Positions 22,701 through 30,598 of a stretch of DNA of 64,000 nt are shown here, one piece after another. How positions within the stretch are numbered: position 1 is the stretch's first letter; every line of letters starts with the position of its first letter. The notes beneath the pieces are model-generated. The model worked only from the letters and a program-made list of their open reading frames with translations, was not told the origin of the DNA and ran no database searches. The position numbers were made by a program, and so were the translations under genes. Origin of the DNA: Mermis nigrescens (lineage: Eukaryota > Nematoda > Enoplea > Mermithida > Mermithidae); NCBI GenBank assembly GCA_036768485.1, contig JAVLUZ010000164.1:186001-250000 (forward strand), written 5' to 3'.

Positions 22701-24826
22701 GAGGCTCATACAAAGATATTTGGAGCGATCTTTGTACATGAAGTATAGGCAGTTTTTGGCCGATTTTCTCGACTGTACAAAAAAATCGAAGTTTTTGTGC
22801 AAAAACAGCTGTTGTTCAGATTCCGTTTTTCGACGTTTTTGCTTTGCTCATGCGGTTTTTACACAAGTAGCTCGTTTACTCGTATAAATATATTGTTATT
22901 TTGAGTAATTATTCTTTTGCTATTTAATATTATTCCATTGAATTATAATAATGATAGTGATTGTATTTATTGTTATTGTTAGTATTTATTCTTATTCTTG
23001 TAGGTATAAATTTTTGTACTTTACACTAGATCCGGTGATTCATCGTTATATCCCCGTACTCTGCCATTCAATTTACCCAATTTGATCTCTTTCGTGCTGT
23101 CGCGCATGGATTGGTCGGATCGATTGGACTTTTCATTTAGCCTTTGTTCTAAAGCATGTTTACTGAAAAATCTGTTCAAAGTTGAGAAATCGCGCCGGCG
23201 TCATAGTCGGGAACTGGTTAAATGGTATTGGCTGGCTCGAGATAAGGTTAGACGCATTCGCAGAGCTGCTCAGTATGACCATCTTAGAGATCTGATGGTC
23301 TGATGGTCTGATGCTGGGCTCAGAACATGCATGTAACAGAGGGGATGGGGACCATACATGGGCAGCACCAAAATTTGGGGTGCAAGATTTTTCAAAGGTC
23401 AACAATGGTCTTAAAAATGATGGTATGGCGGAAAAACACCATTTTATAACGTTTTTCAACGAGCACTATCCGTTGGCATCAAAAAATTGTTAAAAAATTG
23501 AATTCTGGGGACGCTTTGCTTCGTTCAAGAAGTGTTTTATTTATGCAGGTTTAGCTGACGTTTGTCTACAATAAATCAAGCACAAGTCGTTTTCAAACAC
23601 GAAAGCATCTACCAGAAGCATTATTTACCTTTGTAACCCTGTACACTTACTACAGTATCTTGAGACAATTAAATGCAATTTCTTTTGTTGTAAAGCCCTT
23701 TCAATTGTCGATCTCTCATTAAATTTGCTCCATGTTATTTAAAGTTGCTGTAGAATAATTGAAGTTCGCACATTTTGACAACTGCTCGCAATTTAAAAAT
23801 ATTAATGTATAAATGCAATAACCCGTGATAAAAGTGCAGCTGTTTCGCAGAGTGCTAAACCAATAAAAATAAAAATAAATAGAGCAGTAAACAAATGATT
23901 TTGGCTTCATATAAAACAAACCGCGTTTAATTATCTTTTTCTCGTTGGAGAGCTTGACTTTTGTAAAGATAGCTTATTTTAAGGCGAAAAATCTGCAAAA
24001 AAAGATGAAAAAAACGTTTTCTGCTTAATTCAGTGTAAACCAACCGCAGTTTAGCCAGCATAATCGAAACTTTAGCACATTCTTGCAGCTGTAATCGACT
24101 CTTAGAAAAAGCAAACTGCATCCAATTTGTCCAAGTAACGGAGAAGTTATTTTGATCAATATGCCTTGTTTTTTTCACCCACCCTGCATACGTCGGTTAA
24201 GTTTTTCAACTTATAATTAGTACTGTGTTGCCCAAATTTCGCAGTGATTCAACAGAAGGCATTATCGTTCTTTCGCATCAAACTGGGCGTGGTGTGGGGT
24301 TTAGACCAGACGTGTAACGCCTAAAAATTTGACGGAGAACCTCGCTCGGTTCATTTTTAGGCGGAGAGGGTAAATGACTTCAATTTTTGGCCAAAAATGG
24401 CAAAAACACCCAAAATGGCCAAAAACGCACGATAAGGACGAACAACTTCAGGCGGTGGATCCTCATCCTCCTATTGAATGTATGTCTTTTAGAATTCCGA
24501 TAATCTGACGGACTCCTCCGGAATTGAATTTTTGGCATGTTTTTTGGGGATTTTAGCCAGTTTCACATCACCCAGATCCCAAGAATTCGGCTTGATGCCC
24601 AATATTTCGCTTGCCTCGTTTTCTGTAGCTAAAAACCAACGTTTGGCTTTTTTAGGCGTATCTTTGGTCGTGGAGAGATGATGATCCTAACTTTGGACCT
24701 TACATACCGCAATATACGCAAGGCATCTGGATGAAATTGGGTCGCACGCGCGTTAAGATGAGAGCTCTTCAGTCGTTGAAGGAACTTATCTTGAAAAAAT
24801 TGGCCTTGAACGCCCAAAATAAGTGA
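4386..24826 (+). CDS. TXNDC11: TXNDC11-like thioredoxin-domain protein, gene span (8 exons, 5' end outside or unseen)
   Basis: Joined coding exons are 4386-4704, 6902-7202, 13736-14596, 17428-17673, 19951-20066, 22367-22447, 23030-23297 and 24656-24826; every junction keeps the reading frame. The family (TXNDC11, also called EFP1) is an ER-associated protein with several thioredoxin-like folds and a C-terminal helical tail; it acts in ER protein folding and in maturation of dual oxidases. Visible hallmarks are YYAPW in an N-terminal fold, VPWCGLCQ in the C-terminal fold, then NDLPW and a cis-proline segment SYPTILYI. The N-terminal signal or membrane segment was not found, so the first exon is missing or unseen. 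Introns are swollen by MITEs. The gene is convergent with the RhoGEF gene on the other strand. Family assignment is firm; exact ends of the last two exons are less so. Confidence 0.85.
4956..5401 (-). mobile_element. Family D hAT-type MITE with perfect TSD
   Basis: It starts CACGATTTTTTGTATTCGGC and ends AAAAAAAACACTG. The 8-bp duplication cgaccacc is exact on both sides (4948-4955 and 5402-5409). It contains GGCGCTTCGCGCC twice. It lies in the first visible TXNDC11 intron. Confidence 0.92.
6063..6155. repeat. GGACCCG array with hAT-like end
   Basis: Repeated GACCCG / CCCGGAC motifs (e.g. GACCCGGGCCCGGACTTGG) end with CCCGGTACACCCCTAA. This is another GC-rich subterminal array with its own motif. 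The partner end was not found. Confidence 0.55.
6350..6620 (-). mobile_element. Family F MITE, partial
   Basis: It begins CACACATGCACACTGGGGGA, the inverted form of the family F right end, and continues through the family's CAGAACTTTTGAGAGGCATT region. The far end is lost. Confidence 0.6.
6640..6830 (-). mobile_element. Family E MITE
   Basis: It carries CCTCGGCCATTTTTGAGAAGG, GGGGGACGACCGACTTTGGG and CCCCCTGTTACATGTCT, the inverted family E consensus. It ends about 70 bp before TXNDC11 exon 2. Confidence 0.65.
6902..7202 (+). CDS. TXNDC11: TXNDC11 exon: second thioredoxin-like region
   Basis: The acceptor is TTTTTGCAG and the donor is GTAAGG. The first base completes the lysine codon of the previous exon. 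It encodes about 100 residues. The stretch with VIGYFDLSEL matches the segment of the family that follows the first fold (human GVLGYFEFSG-like). No CxxC is present, as expected for this inactive fold. It leaves in phase 0. Confidence 0.85.
7203..9262. other. Intron sequence, mostly unassigned
   Basis: AT-rich. There are two small stretches with GTGGGTTTTT motifs (8852-9090), but no element boundaries or exons that I can support. The hydrophobic frame at 7800-7988 is a T-rich artefact. Confidence 0.5.
9719..9805. repeat. GGCCGAG short tandem array (subterminal)
   Basis: Multiple head-to-tail and inverted copies of GGCCGAG / CTCGGCC lie just inside the left end of the 3.7-kb element. A matching array is at 13302-13395 inside the right end. 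Dense subterminal motif copies are typical of hAT transposase-binding regions. Confidence 0.8.
10141..10998. repeat. Higher-order tandem repeat built on a GGCGCGAAGCGCC palindrome
   Basis: Units of about 104 bp, each opening with a form of CCGGCGCGAAGCGCCGG followed by AACTCAAATTTGAGC and GAAGGCAAAAACTATA, recur at 10141, 10248, 10351 and 10454, then 10711 and 10815. They are organised into two longer 362-bp units (10276 and 10638) that end in CCCCCTGGATAC. Confidence 0.8.
11595..11977 (+). mobile_element. Family D hAT-type MITE with perfect TSD
   Basis: The ends are CAGTGTTTTTATGTGCAAG and AATACAAAAAACCGTG. The 8-bp target duplication gtcctaaa is exact on both sides. It lies inside the 3.7-kb element and is therefore younger than it. 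Confidence 0.88.
12640..12880 (+). mobile_element. Family E MITE inside the 3.7-kb element
   Basis: It has the ACGTGTAACAGG start, CCACCCACCCAGGGTTGG core and ends GAGCTGTTACATGGATG, matching family E termini. Confidence 0.65.
13302..13395. repeat. GGCCGAG short tandem array (right subterminal)
   Basis: GCCGAGGCCGAGG-type repeats just inside the right end of the 3.7-kb element, mirroring the array at 9719-9805. Confidence 0.75.
13736..14596 (+). CDS. TXNDC11: TXNDC11 exon: large central exon
   Basis: This 861-bp exon (287 codons) lies between a strong pyrimidine tract plus AG and a GTGAGC donor. Phase is 0 on both sides. It is the longest uninterrupted coding stretch in the window and has clearly coding composition (many GC-ending codons) compared with its AT-rich introns. 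It contains the segment PTLVLFASRQPLF, cysteine-rich linkers (CxxxxCDV, DDRCGVVQLASWL) and ends SAVAIVDAQ, a beta-strand typical of a thioredoxin core. The frame stays open past the donor only as far as repeat sequence. Confidence 0.88.
14636..14892 (-). mobile_element. Family A hAT-type MITE
   Basis: The ends are CACACTGGGCGTGGGG and TGCTGCCCACGATATG. The target duplications gtttcttg and gtttctcg match 7 of 8. It lies 39 bases after the TXNDC11 donor at 14596. Confidence 0.85.
15103..15261 (+). other. Exon-like open frame of unknown function inside TXNDC11 intron
   Basis: A 159-bp frame (53 codons) lies between TTTGCTTTGCAG and GTCTCT, phase 0 on both sides, exactly the phase of the flanking TXNDC11 junction (14596/17428). 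It encodes NEYNLFFKLKDFASTRTFDQ and later LNLSDSERFFISAFPYLSQN. I recognise no family. It could be a cassette exon, an exonised repeat, or chance. The direct 14596-17428 join makes a better thioredoxin core, so inclusion would disrupt the fold. Confidence 0.3.
15365..16052. mobile_element. hAT element relic with perfect TSD
   Basis: The inverted ends are TGGAGCTGTGCCGGG and CCCGGCACAGCTCTA; the 8-bp duplication gtactaca is exact. A GGCCCGG/GGCCTGG array lies inside the left end (15375-15447). The interior keeps the C-terminal dimerisation segment of a hAT transposase with a frameshift. It is an internally deleted copy of an autonomous element. Confidence 0.92.
15731..15875 (+). pseudogene. 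hAT transposase C-terminal dimerisation domain, broken
   Basis: One frame reads LSPPPTNTASERLFSKSGCL. After a shift near 15797 another frame reads SDRRSCPLPSKLEMLVYMNC. Together these follow the order of the conserved hAT C-terminal block (SERLFS, then SxxRxxLxPxxxExLxFLxxN). Only the tail of the enzyme remains. Confidence 0.85.
16960..17165 (-). mobile_element. Family E MITE
   Basis: It contains GCCTCGGCCATTTTGTAGGA, GAAGGACGAACTTTGGGTG and CCCCCTGTTTCATGTCTG, the inverted family E layout. Confidence 0.65.
17428..17673 (+). CDS. TXNDC11: TXNDC11 exon: region before the active C-terminal fold
   Basis: The 246-bp exon starts after AATCAAG and ends at CAG before GTACGA; phase is 0 on both sides. 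It encodes the segment AEATFVMSSF, then LNGFIVNYTLGLLRRH, and ends ITSANFSKLV, the strand and helix that lead into the next thioredoxin fold in this family. It joins smoothly to the AIVDAQ end of the preceding exon. Confidence 0.85.
18223..18640 (+). mobile_element. Family C MITE
   Basis: It begins GCATGCACAGCATGGGAATT, includes TACGCGTCAAAAACATCG and CAATGGCGCAAAGCGTC, and ends CTCTAAGATCATGTA. This is the family C layout; its TSD is not clean. Confidence 0.7.
18890..19112 (+). mobile_element. Family E MITE
   Basis: It starts ACATGTAACAGGCGATGAG, has the CACTCAAAGGTCGTCTTCTG block, and ends TTTTAGCTATTATATGTCTG. Confidence 0.6.
19557..19855 (+). mobile_element. Family A hAT-type MITE
   Basis: The ends are CATAGGTGGGCGGCACC and CGCCCAGGTGTG. 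The flanks tttactcg and cttacacg match 6 of 8. It lies 95 bases before the TXNDC11 CxxC exon. Confidence 0.8.
19951..20066 (+). CDS. TXNDC11: TXNDC11 exon: active-site CxxC exon
   Basis: The acceptor is TTGTTTGCAG and the donor is GTATGC. It encodes DVMLLLQVPWCGLCQQIYHV, an intact thioredoxin active site (C-G-L-C), followed by a helix. It enters in phase 0 and leaves in phase 2. Confidence 0.9.
20404..20817 (+). mobile_element. Family C hAT-type MITE with perfect TSD
   Basis: It begins CAGACATGCACAGCATGG and ends CTAGATTATGCGTG. The 8-bp duplication gtggtatt is exact. A G-rich tail region (20728-20791) precedes the right end. Confidence 0.85.
20821..20890. repeat. TAAT-rich simple repeat
   Basis: TTTAATAATATAATAATA-type sequence directly after the family C element. 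Confidence 0.7.
21051..21222 (+). other. Orphan open frame in TXNDC11 intron
   Basis: After an acceptor-like ACCACAG the frame encodes GFELPFENETDQYYFYRRLV followed by a stretch with RFAHGVEDFNLFLWKDVIFI, ending at TAA. Composition is exon-like but the frame has no clear donor and no family I know. It could be a decayed gene fragment. Confidence 0.2.
21989..22195 (+). mobile_element. Family E hAT-type MITE with perfect TSD
   Basis: The ends are CAAACGTGTAACAGGGG and CTTTCACGCGCTTATG. The 8-bp duplication ggtacaat is exact (21981-21988 and 22196-22203). Confidence 0.88.
22367..22447 (+). CDS. TXNDC11: TXNDC11 exon: cis-proline exon of the active fold
   Basis: The exon is 81 bp. The acceptor is TATTTTTTCAG and the donor is GTACAT. 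It encodes IDADRNDLPWQYTVDSYPTI and a little more: the beta strand, the NDLPW motif and the cis-proline loop that pair with CxxC in the previous exon. The motif order matches vertebrate TXNDC11. Phase is 2 in and 2 out. Confidence 0.9.
22663..22815. mobile_element. Family D related fragment
   Basis: It contains CTTTGTACATG and TTGTAAGGGACAAAGATTTT, resembling family D ends (compare 49690-49845). Both ends are unclear. Confidence 0.4.
23030..23297 (+). CDS. TXNDC11: TXNDC11 exon: end of the thioredoxin fold and basic helical tail
   Basis: The first base completes an arginine codon. The encoded peptide includes SLYPRTLPFNLPNLISFVL, matching the end of the fold in the family, then a basic helix (KVEKSRRRHSRELVKWYWLA). 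The donor chosen is ATG before GTCTGA, which keeps phase 0 and avoids the TGA just after. GATAAG before GTTAGA (about 23247) is a possible alternative donor. Confidence 0.75.
23353..23516 (+). mobile_element. Family A MITE, right end missing
   Basis: It starts CATACATGGGCAGCACC and follows the family body through CACTATCCGTTGGCATC and GAATTCTGGGG, then stops matching. A family E end fragment abuts it (23330-23348). Confidence 0.75.
24310..24490 (-). mobile_element. Family E MITE, degenerate
   Basis: It carries GACGTGTAACGCC at the left, TTTTTGGCCAAAAATGGC, and GTGGATCCTCATCCTCC; an older family E copy. Confidence 0.5.
24656..24826 (+). CDS. TXNDC11: TXNDC11 probable last exon
   Basis: A pyrimidine-rich acceptor (GGCTTTTTTAG) precedes 24656. 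The frame in phase 0 runs 56 codons to TGA at 24824. The end is a basic, leucine-rich helix (RTRVKMRALQSLKELILKK), fitting the helical C-terminus of TXNDC11. It is less certain than the upstream exons because this tail is poorly conserved. Confidence 0.55.
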   Translation, partial: AYLWSWRDDDPNFGPYIPQYTQGIWMKLGRTRVKMRALQSLKELILKKLALNAQNK

Positions 24827-25236
24827 CCCGATTTGTGCCAACTTATTTATTGTTTACGCGAATGTAGCCAAAAAAATGACTATGGCGAGTTTATTGCTCA
24901 CATCGCTTGCCTCGGATGTGATTTGTTAAGGATGCACATTTGTGAACACATTGCTGTGCGAATTGATGGAAATATTTCATTTCACACAGTGTTCTTATTT
25001 AACGTTGTTTTTCTTAAAGGCTTCCTCTCCTTGGTGTAAGAAACTTTCTAAATCTCAAAACATACAAAAATTCCTAAATTTTGATTTAGGTATCGGTCGT
25101 ATAGAGACAAATACCTACTTTTGGTTTTGGTTTCTCCGTTAAGTCGGTCACTCGCACGTATGTTTGCGTATTAGCGCCTATTTTGTGTTATACTTGGCCG
25201 TTTCTTATAGGAGCCTCATTGCGCGTATAAATCGGT

Positions 25237-25334
25237 TACAACCATGTTTAGACATCGACCAAATTCTGGGGGTCTGATAGGGCCAAATCGCCAAAAATTA
25301 AATTCTAGGGTTTGCCGGATTTGCGGGGGATCGG
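25237..25334 (+). mobile_element. Family B MITE fragment
   Basis: AAATTCTGGGGGTCTGATAG, GGGCCAAATCGCC and AATTAAATTCTAGGG are family B features; the ends are lost next to the family A copy at 25335. Confidence 0.5.
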
Positions 25335-25592
25335 CATACCTGGGCGTGGAGGGGTTTGGGAGGTATGCATCCCCCAGAAAGCAAAATGCACCACTCAGAA
25401 ACCGAAATACCCCCACCCTATAATTCAAATTTTGAATTTTTTTGCAATTTTTTTGATGCCAATGGATTGTGCTTGATGAGAATTGTTGAAAAATGGTGTT
25501 TTTATCGCTATACCACGATTTTTAAGGCCATTTTTGATCTTTGAAAAAATCTTGCACCCCACCCCGCAGAGCTTTGGTGTTGCCCACCTATG
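25335..25592 (-). mobile_element. Family A hAT-type MITE
   Basis: The ends are CATACCTGGGCGTGGAGG and GTTGCCCACCTATG; the flanking octamers differ at two positions. It is in tail-to-head proximity with an opposite-strand copy at 25628, giving an imperfect inverted pair. Confidence 0.8.
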
Positions 25593-25627
25593 GAGATGGG
25601 CTTCGGATCCTGGAGTCTACACCCAAG

Positions 25628-25842
25628 CATACTTGGGCAGCACCGAAATTCTGGGGGGTGCAAGATTTTTCAAAGGTAAAAAATGGCCTTAAAAATGGTG
25701 GTATGGCGAGAAAAACACCATTTTTCAACGTTTCTTATCGAGCACTATCCATTGGCATCAAAAAATTGCAAAAAAACAAAAAAATTTCCAAAAATTGAAT
25801 TCTGGGGGGGTACATACCCCAAAACCCCCACGCCCAGGTTTG
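25628..25842 (+). mobile_element. Family A hAT-type MITE with perfect TSD
   Basis: The ends are CATACTTGGGCAGCACCG and CGCCCAGGTTTG; cacccaag is duplicated exactly at 25620-25627 and 25843-25850. Confidence 0.9.
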
Positions 25843-26804
25843 CACCCAAGTCGTTGTGTGGTTACCATAAAAATGTCATTTTCTCGATAGAGGTATGTAC
25901 TACGAATCGCCGACATTTAATTCGCGTCGATGTTTTTAAATCAAAAAATCGTTCCATCTTGCAGACGTAAGTCACCATAAGACTGCGATTTTTATAGAAA
26001 CTAAAAATGTGTACATTCAAAAGCATATAATAAAGTTATATAACGACCTGAAAGGCTCAGCTTATCTTTCAAAATTGTTTCCTTCAGTAATTTCTTGATT
26101 TTACTTGTTTTCGTATGAATTACTGCCTCTCCGTGTGGTCAGTAAACCGGATTAATATTGTGTAGTATTGCGTTCGTTTTATTCGTGGGTTGTACAAGTA
26201 TGGCTTCATTTACATTTCGCATCTTTGAGCGTTAGATTTGCGAGATGTGTAGGTAGGTACGCTTTTTATTTAATTAGATAGTTATACCTATGTCGTCTTT
26301 ACATGAGTGTAGAGATACACACTTGTTATCCTTATCCGTATTCAAGCTGATGCAAAGGGTTTGCAATAAAATTGTTTAGTCTTTTCCACGAAACCTTCTG
26401 CATGAAAATCAATTTTTAGGGCACAAGCGAGGTGCTACAAAGTGCATATAGGCAGCCTACTGTAATGAACTTTTGCGTAGAATAACTTTACATGCTGATC
26501 AGTTGCTATGCACACTGTTGTCATTTTTGTTTGTTTAAACTGTTTTTGTAGTCGATTTGCATTGATTCAGGAATTGTAACTCATACACAAGGTTTCGTGA
26601 AATATACTATAGGTATTAATATTTACGTGGCCAAGGAGCATTAGCAGTTCGACAGGTCTATTTGTATAGGAATAGGCACAAATGTTTGTGGACTGCTTGA
26701 GAGCAACTGTTGAGTCGATCTAAGCCGATTATAAAAGCAGTTTAAAGTGACTAACGGCCTTGACTCCAAAAACAATGCACCAGTCGAACGCATAGATGAG
26801 AAGG

Positions 26805-26870
26805 ACCGAAATTTTGTGGGGTGGGTGGTGCAAGATTTTTCAATGGTCAAAGCATGTCTTAACCCTCCTG
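26805..26870 (+). mobile_element. Family A fragment
   Basis: GGACCGAAATTTTGTGGGG and GTGCAAGATTTTTCAATGG match the family A left part only. Confidence 0.5.
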
Positions 26871-27281
26871 TTACCAAGGGGTCACGCACCCTAGTCCTAC
26901 CAAGGTGTAGATCGGAAATCTAGTCATTGGGGAGATAACAAAAATGAATAAAAATACATATTTCTGGTAGCCAAGAGCATGATAAATTCAAAAATGCCAT
27001 TAAGTTTGCACAAAATTGAAAACCAATTGAAAAAAACGTATTTGAACATTCAAAAATGTGTAAGGAATACGATCTGCAACACGCGTAACACATGTTATAA
27101 AATCATGAAATCAAGCTTTTCTAATAAAATATAGGTCAATACGTTTTCGTGTGCTACAATAAAACATGTGTTGCAGTAAAAAAAGAGGGTACTGAGAAGC
27201 TTGCCACATAAGAATTTATGGCCTTACAGTAAACTGCAAAAAACAGGCAACTAGATCACGGATCTAGAGCTCGGTAAAAGT

Positions 27282-27425
27282 AGGGTTAAAAATGGTGGTA
27301 TGGAGAAAAAACATTTTTAACGTTTCTCATCGAGCACTATTCATTGGCATCAAAAAATTTTCATTGAATTTCGGGGGTATTCGGCCATATTGCTGGTGCA
27401 TTACCCCCCCCCACGCCCACGTGTG
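27282..27425 (+). mobile_element. Family A fragment (right half)
   Basis: It resumes at AAAAATGGTGGTATGG, follows CGAGCACTATTCATTGG and ends CCCACGCCCACGTGTGG. Confidence 0.6.
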
Positions 27426-27560
27426 GTCTAGATCCCAACGTGCATGTCCGGTAACCCTTGCATGGGTAACAAGATCCTGTGAGGCCAGTCCGAAGGGGCC
27501 AAATAACACTAAAAATTCAATTCTGGGGGTCTTTTCAGATTCTGGAGGCGACCTCCCAAG

Positions 27561-27823
27561 CATACGTGGGCAGCAAGAAAAATTCTGGGGGGGGGTGCAA
27601 GATTTTTTTGAAGGTCGAAAAATGGCCTTAAAAATGGTGGTATGGCGATAAAAACACCATTTTTCGACGTTTCTCATCAAGCACTATCCATTGGCATCAA
27701 AAAATTGCGAAAAAAACGAAAAGAAATTTTCAAAAATTGAATTCTGGGGGGGGGGGTATTTTGATTTCTGGGGGGGTATTTTGGTTTCTGGGGGGTGCAT
27801 ACACCCCCCCACGCCCAGGTGTG
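27561..27823 (+). mobile_element. Family A hAT-type MITE with perfect TSD (best reference copy)
   Basis: The ends are CATACGTGGGCAGC and GCCCAGGTGTG; ctcccaag is duplicated exactly at 27553-27560 and 27824-27831. At 263 bp it is a clean full-length copy. Confidence 0.92.
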
Positions 27824-28127
27824 CTCCCAAGCCGTGCGGTTACAAAACTTATTCCATATTTTCTGGTCGATTTCAACCACTTGAAATTTTTTCAATTTTC
27901 ATCGCTTTGGCTTTTACTTTGCCTCATTTTCCCAGAAATTTCCATAACCCCCTAAGTGCACACCTGGTTCTGGGTGTCCAGAAATTTTAAAAGGTCGTAG
28001 CCTGAATTAATGCAGGCAGTTTTCAGCATGCTTCACATTATTGGGCATAAATTTTGAGAAAGTTAAGCGAGTAAGTCAGCAGCTTGTGGCAATTATGGAT
28101 CACTTCTTTGGTTGTATGTAGGCCAAA

Positions 28128-28300
28128 GGTGCAGCACCCAAATTCTTGGGGATGTAAGATAATTTAGAGGTCGAAATATGGTCTTTGCACTATTCATTGG
28201 CATCAAGAAATCGGGGGAAAAACAATTTTTATAAATTAAATTTTCGGGGAGGTTATTTTGGCTTTTGGGGTCCGGGGTTGCACGCGCCCGCCTGTGGTTG
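28128..28300 (+). mobile_element. Family A MITE, degenerate
   Basis: GCAGCACCCAAATTCTTGGGG, ACTATTCATTGGCATCAAG and GTTGCACGCGCCCGCCTGTGG keep the family order with deletions. Confidence 0.55.
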
Positions 28301-28865
28301 TAGGAGGACTACTTGGATACATATATAATTAAAACTATTTTATTTCTGTGAAAAAATTCAATGCAATTACATACAGAAACGTCAGATGAAGCCCAGAGGA
28401 ACGAGCGAACGATGTAAAAGAGGGAAAATACACAGGCAGGACAGGATTGAAATAACGGACAGCAATAAGTAGAAGGTACCTACATAAAAAATGAAGATCA
28501 TAGGGTTCATATGCAGAAGGGTCAGGAAACAAGAAGTTCGACAAAATGACGAAAATGCTAAAAAAGAACAGGACGGCACGAAGTACAATTTTACAGCCTC
28601 GTAAAATTGAATTATACGTAACTACCTAGTATCTACATACATAAAATTTGACTGGGGCACATTAATGATTTTAAAGATAAATTATACGCGGAATAACTGG
28701 GATGCGATTATTAAATATGATCTTTCAACGAGGTGAACTTCATTTCCGAAATTTTAAAATCAAGCATACGCAAAAAATGTAAAAATCCAAACGAACAAAA
28801 TTTTCTAGTCAGTTGATGTTTACACTCTAGCTAGAGTAAAACAATTGGCCAATACTGAGGAGTGA

Positions 28866-29030
28866 TCAGCATACGTGGACAACATCTAAATTCTGGAATG
28901 AGCAGGGGGTCAAAACCGGCAAAAATCCCGAAAAATATGCCAAAACTTTAATTCTGGTGTTATCAATTTTTGGGGTGTCTACCGGATTCTGCGGGGGGAG
29001 GGGGTTAAATCCCCCATGCTCCGTGCGTAA
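28866..29030 (+). mobile_element. Family B MITE
   Basis: It starts CATACGTGGACAACATC and ends CCCCCATGCTCCGTGCG, with AATTCTGGTGTTATC and GATTCTGCGGGGGGAGG inside. Confidence 0.6.
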
Positions 29031-30230
29031 CCAGCCTCCTTATCAATTGTATTTTCAAGAAGGTCTGGAATTAAAATTGACGATACAACGCATAAACATA
29101 TCTACATCATGCTAATCGATCCAAAGCGCGTCAACACGCAATACTATTAGAATTTGACGAAATACAGTCCTCTAAGTAACCACGAAATACATTACATATG
29201 TACTACGCTCTAATCTCTCGCAAATGACAATCGCAGTCGCCAAAATACCTATCAGGATGGCATGGCAACAAAAACGGAGTGGAGAACAAATCGATCGCTT
29301 ATCAGGTGTAGCAGGCAAACATGGGCGTGGGGGTTTAAGGGGTGTTGTATACCTAATAGAATCTGAAACCCCTCAAATCGATAAACCCCCAAAACTTAAT
29401 TTTTGGCAAAATTAAGGAAATTTTGCCGGTGTCGACCCCCCACCCAGAATTTTGTTGTTGCCCATGTGCACGTAATTAACCAAGTGATTAATAACGAGAA
29501 AAATTCCGACACAAATTCATTTTCTCCAGTTTTTCATTCATTCATTTGTTAATGAAGTATTGGGCGGGCATTTTTATTTCGAATGAATTGTATTTCAAAA
29601 CATTAATGATTCACTTTCAATGAAAATCGTTTAAAACACGCTGGAAAAAGTGTAGAAATTAATGCAGGTTACGAAGAGCAAACAGGAGACCAGGCAACAA
29701 TAACGTAAGTGATTATGATTTAGTTTGCCAAACTAAAATTATAAGTAGGTATGCATGTTTCAAATACGAAAATGTTGCGAGACATTGAGCATGAAAATCA
29801 ATTTTAAGCGCTCAAGCGAGTAACTACAAAAGTGGTTTGTAAGCAGCCTACAGTAATACTATTTTGTAAAGTAAAACGCCAATGCTTATAATTGCTACGC
29901 ACAGTATCGTGATCGCTGCTTTAACTGCTTCTGTAATTGATTCATATGATTTCGAAAATTGTGATTTAGGCTTTAGTTAGCAGTACTTCATAACGAAGAT
30001 CGTTTTGTTGAGCCAAAATTACATATTTCGATCGAATAATGTAGCCAGCTCCTCAATCAGTCCAACATTATTAGCCACAGACGTGACGTCACACGAGCAT
30101 AAACGGATTAGGAAAATTTACCATTTCGTCGGCTTATATTTTGATTCACAGCGCTCAATAAAACCTCCTAAGCTTCAGTTTGCACCAAAGTGCGTAATCA
30201 AGAAAAATCGCGTATCTCGATAGACCATCG
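29031..30230. other. Sequence downstream of the 30231 stop
   Basis: Apart from the family B copy at 29318, I see no repeats or exons. This would be the 3' UTR or intergenic region between the two convergent genes. Its convergent neighbour TXNDC11 stops at 24826. Confidence 0.5.
29318..29470 (-). mobile_element. Family B MITE
   Basis: It begins AACATGGGCGTGGGGGTTT and ends TTGTTGTTGCCCATGTGC; inverted family B layout. Confidence 0.65.
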
Positions 30231-30598
30231 TTATTCGTTGGAAATCGAATCTTCGTTAGCCAACGCCGACGGCGATGACGTCGTCGATTTGCCCAAGGCG
30301 GCGTTGCGTTGGCGTTTTTGTTTCAGTTTTTCGCGACGACGATCGTCGGTGAACGAGCGATCGCCGTCGAGCGGGCTCGAAAGCGGCGAATCGCCGCCGG
30401 CGTCCGACGCCACTGACTGTCGTCGGCGATCCCGCGCCTCGGCGATTTTGCTCGCGGCGACGACGGCGCCATCGTCGCTCGCGCTCGATTCGCACGCGAC
30501 AGCCTTAGCGATGTACTCGCTTCTTTGCTCGGCCGACCAATCGTTGTTGTCCGAGTCGACTTTCGATTGGCTTGTATCGACGTTCCGATTCCGTACTG
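30231..30598 (-). CDS. Possible RhoGEF2 tail exon 3, terminal
   Basis: The acceptor is GATTTGTTTCAG and the frame closes with TAA at 30231-30233. It is GC-rich with strong codon bias against AT-rich flanks, so it is very likely coding. It encodes VDSDNNDWSAEQRSEYIAKA, an Ala/Asp-rich tract and a basic helix (DDRRREKLKQKRQRNAALGK). It enters in phase 1, as required by the previous exon. A family A MITE begins about 10 bases upstream of the acceptor. Whether it belongs to RhoGEF2 or to a separate gene is not settled. Confidence 0.6.
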
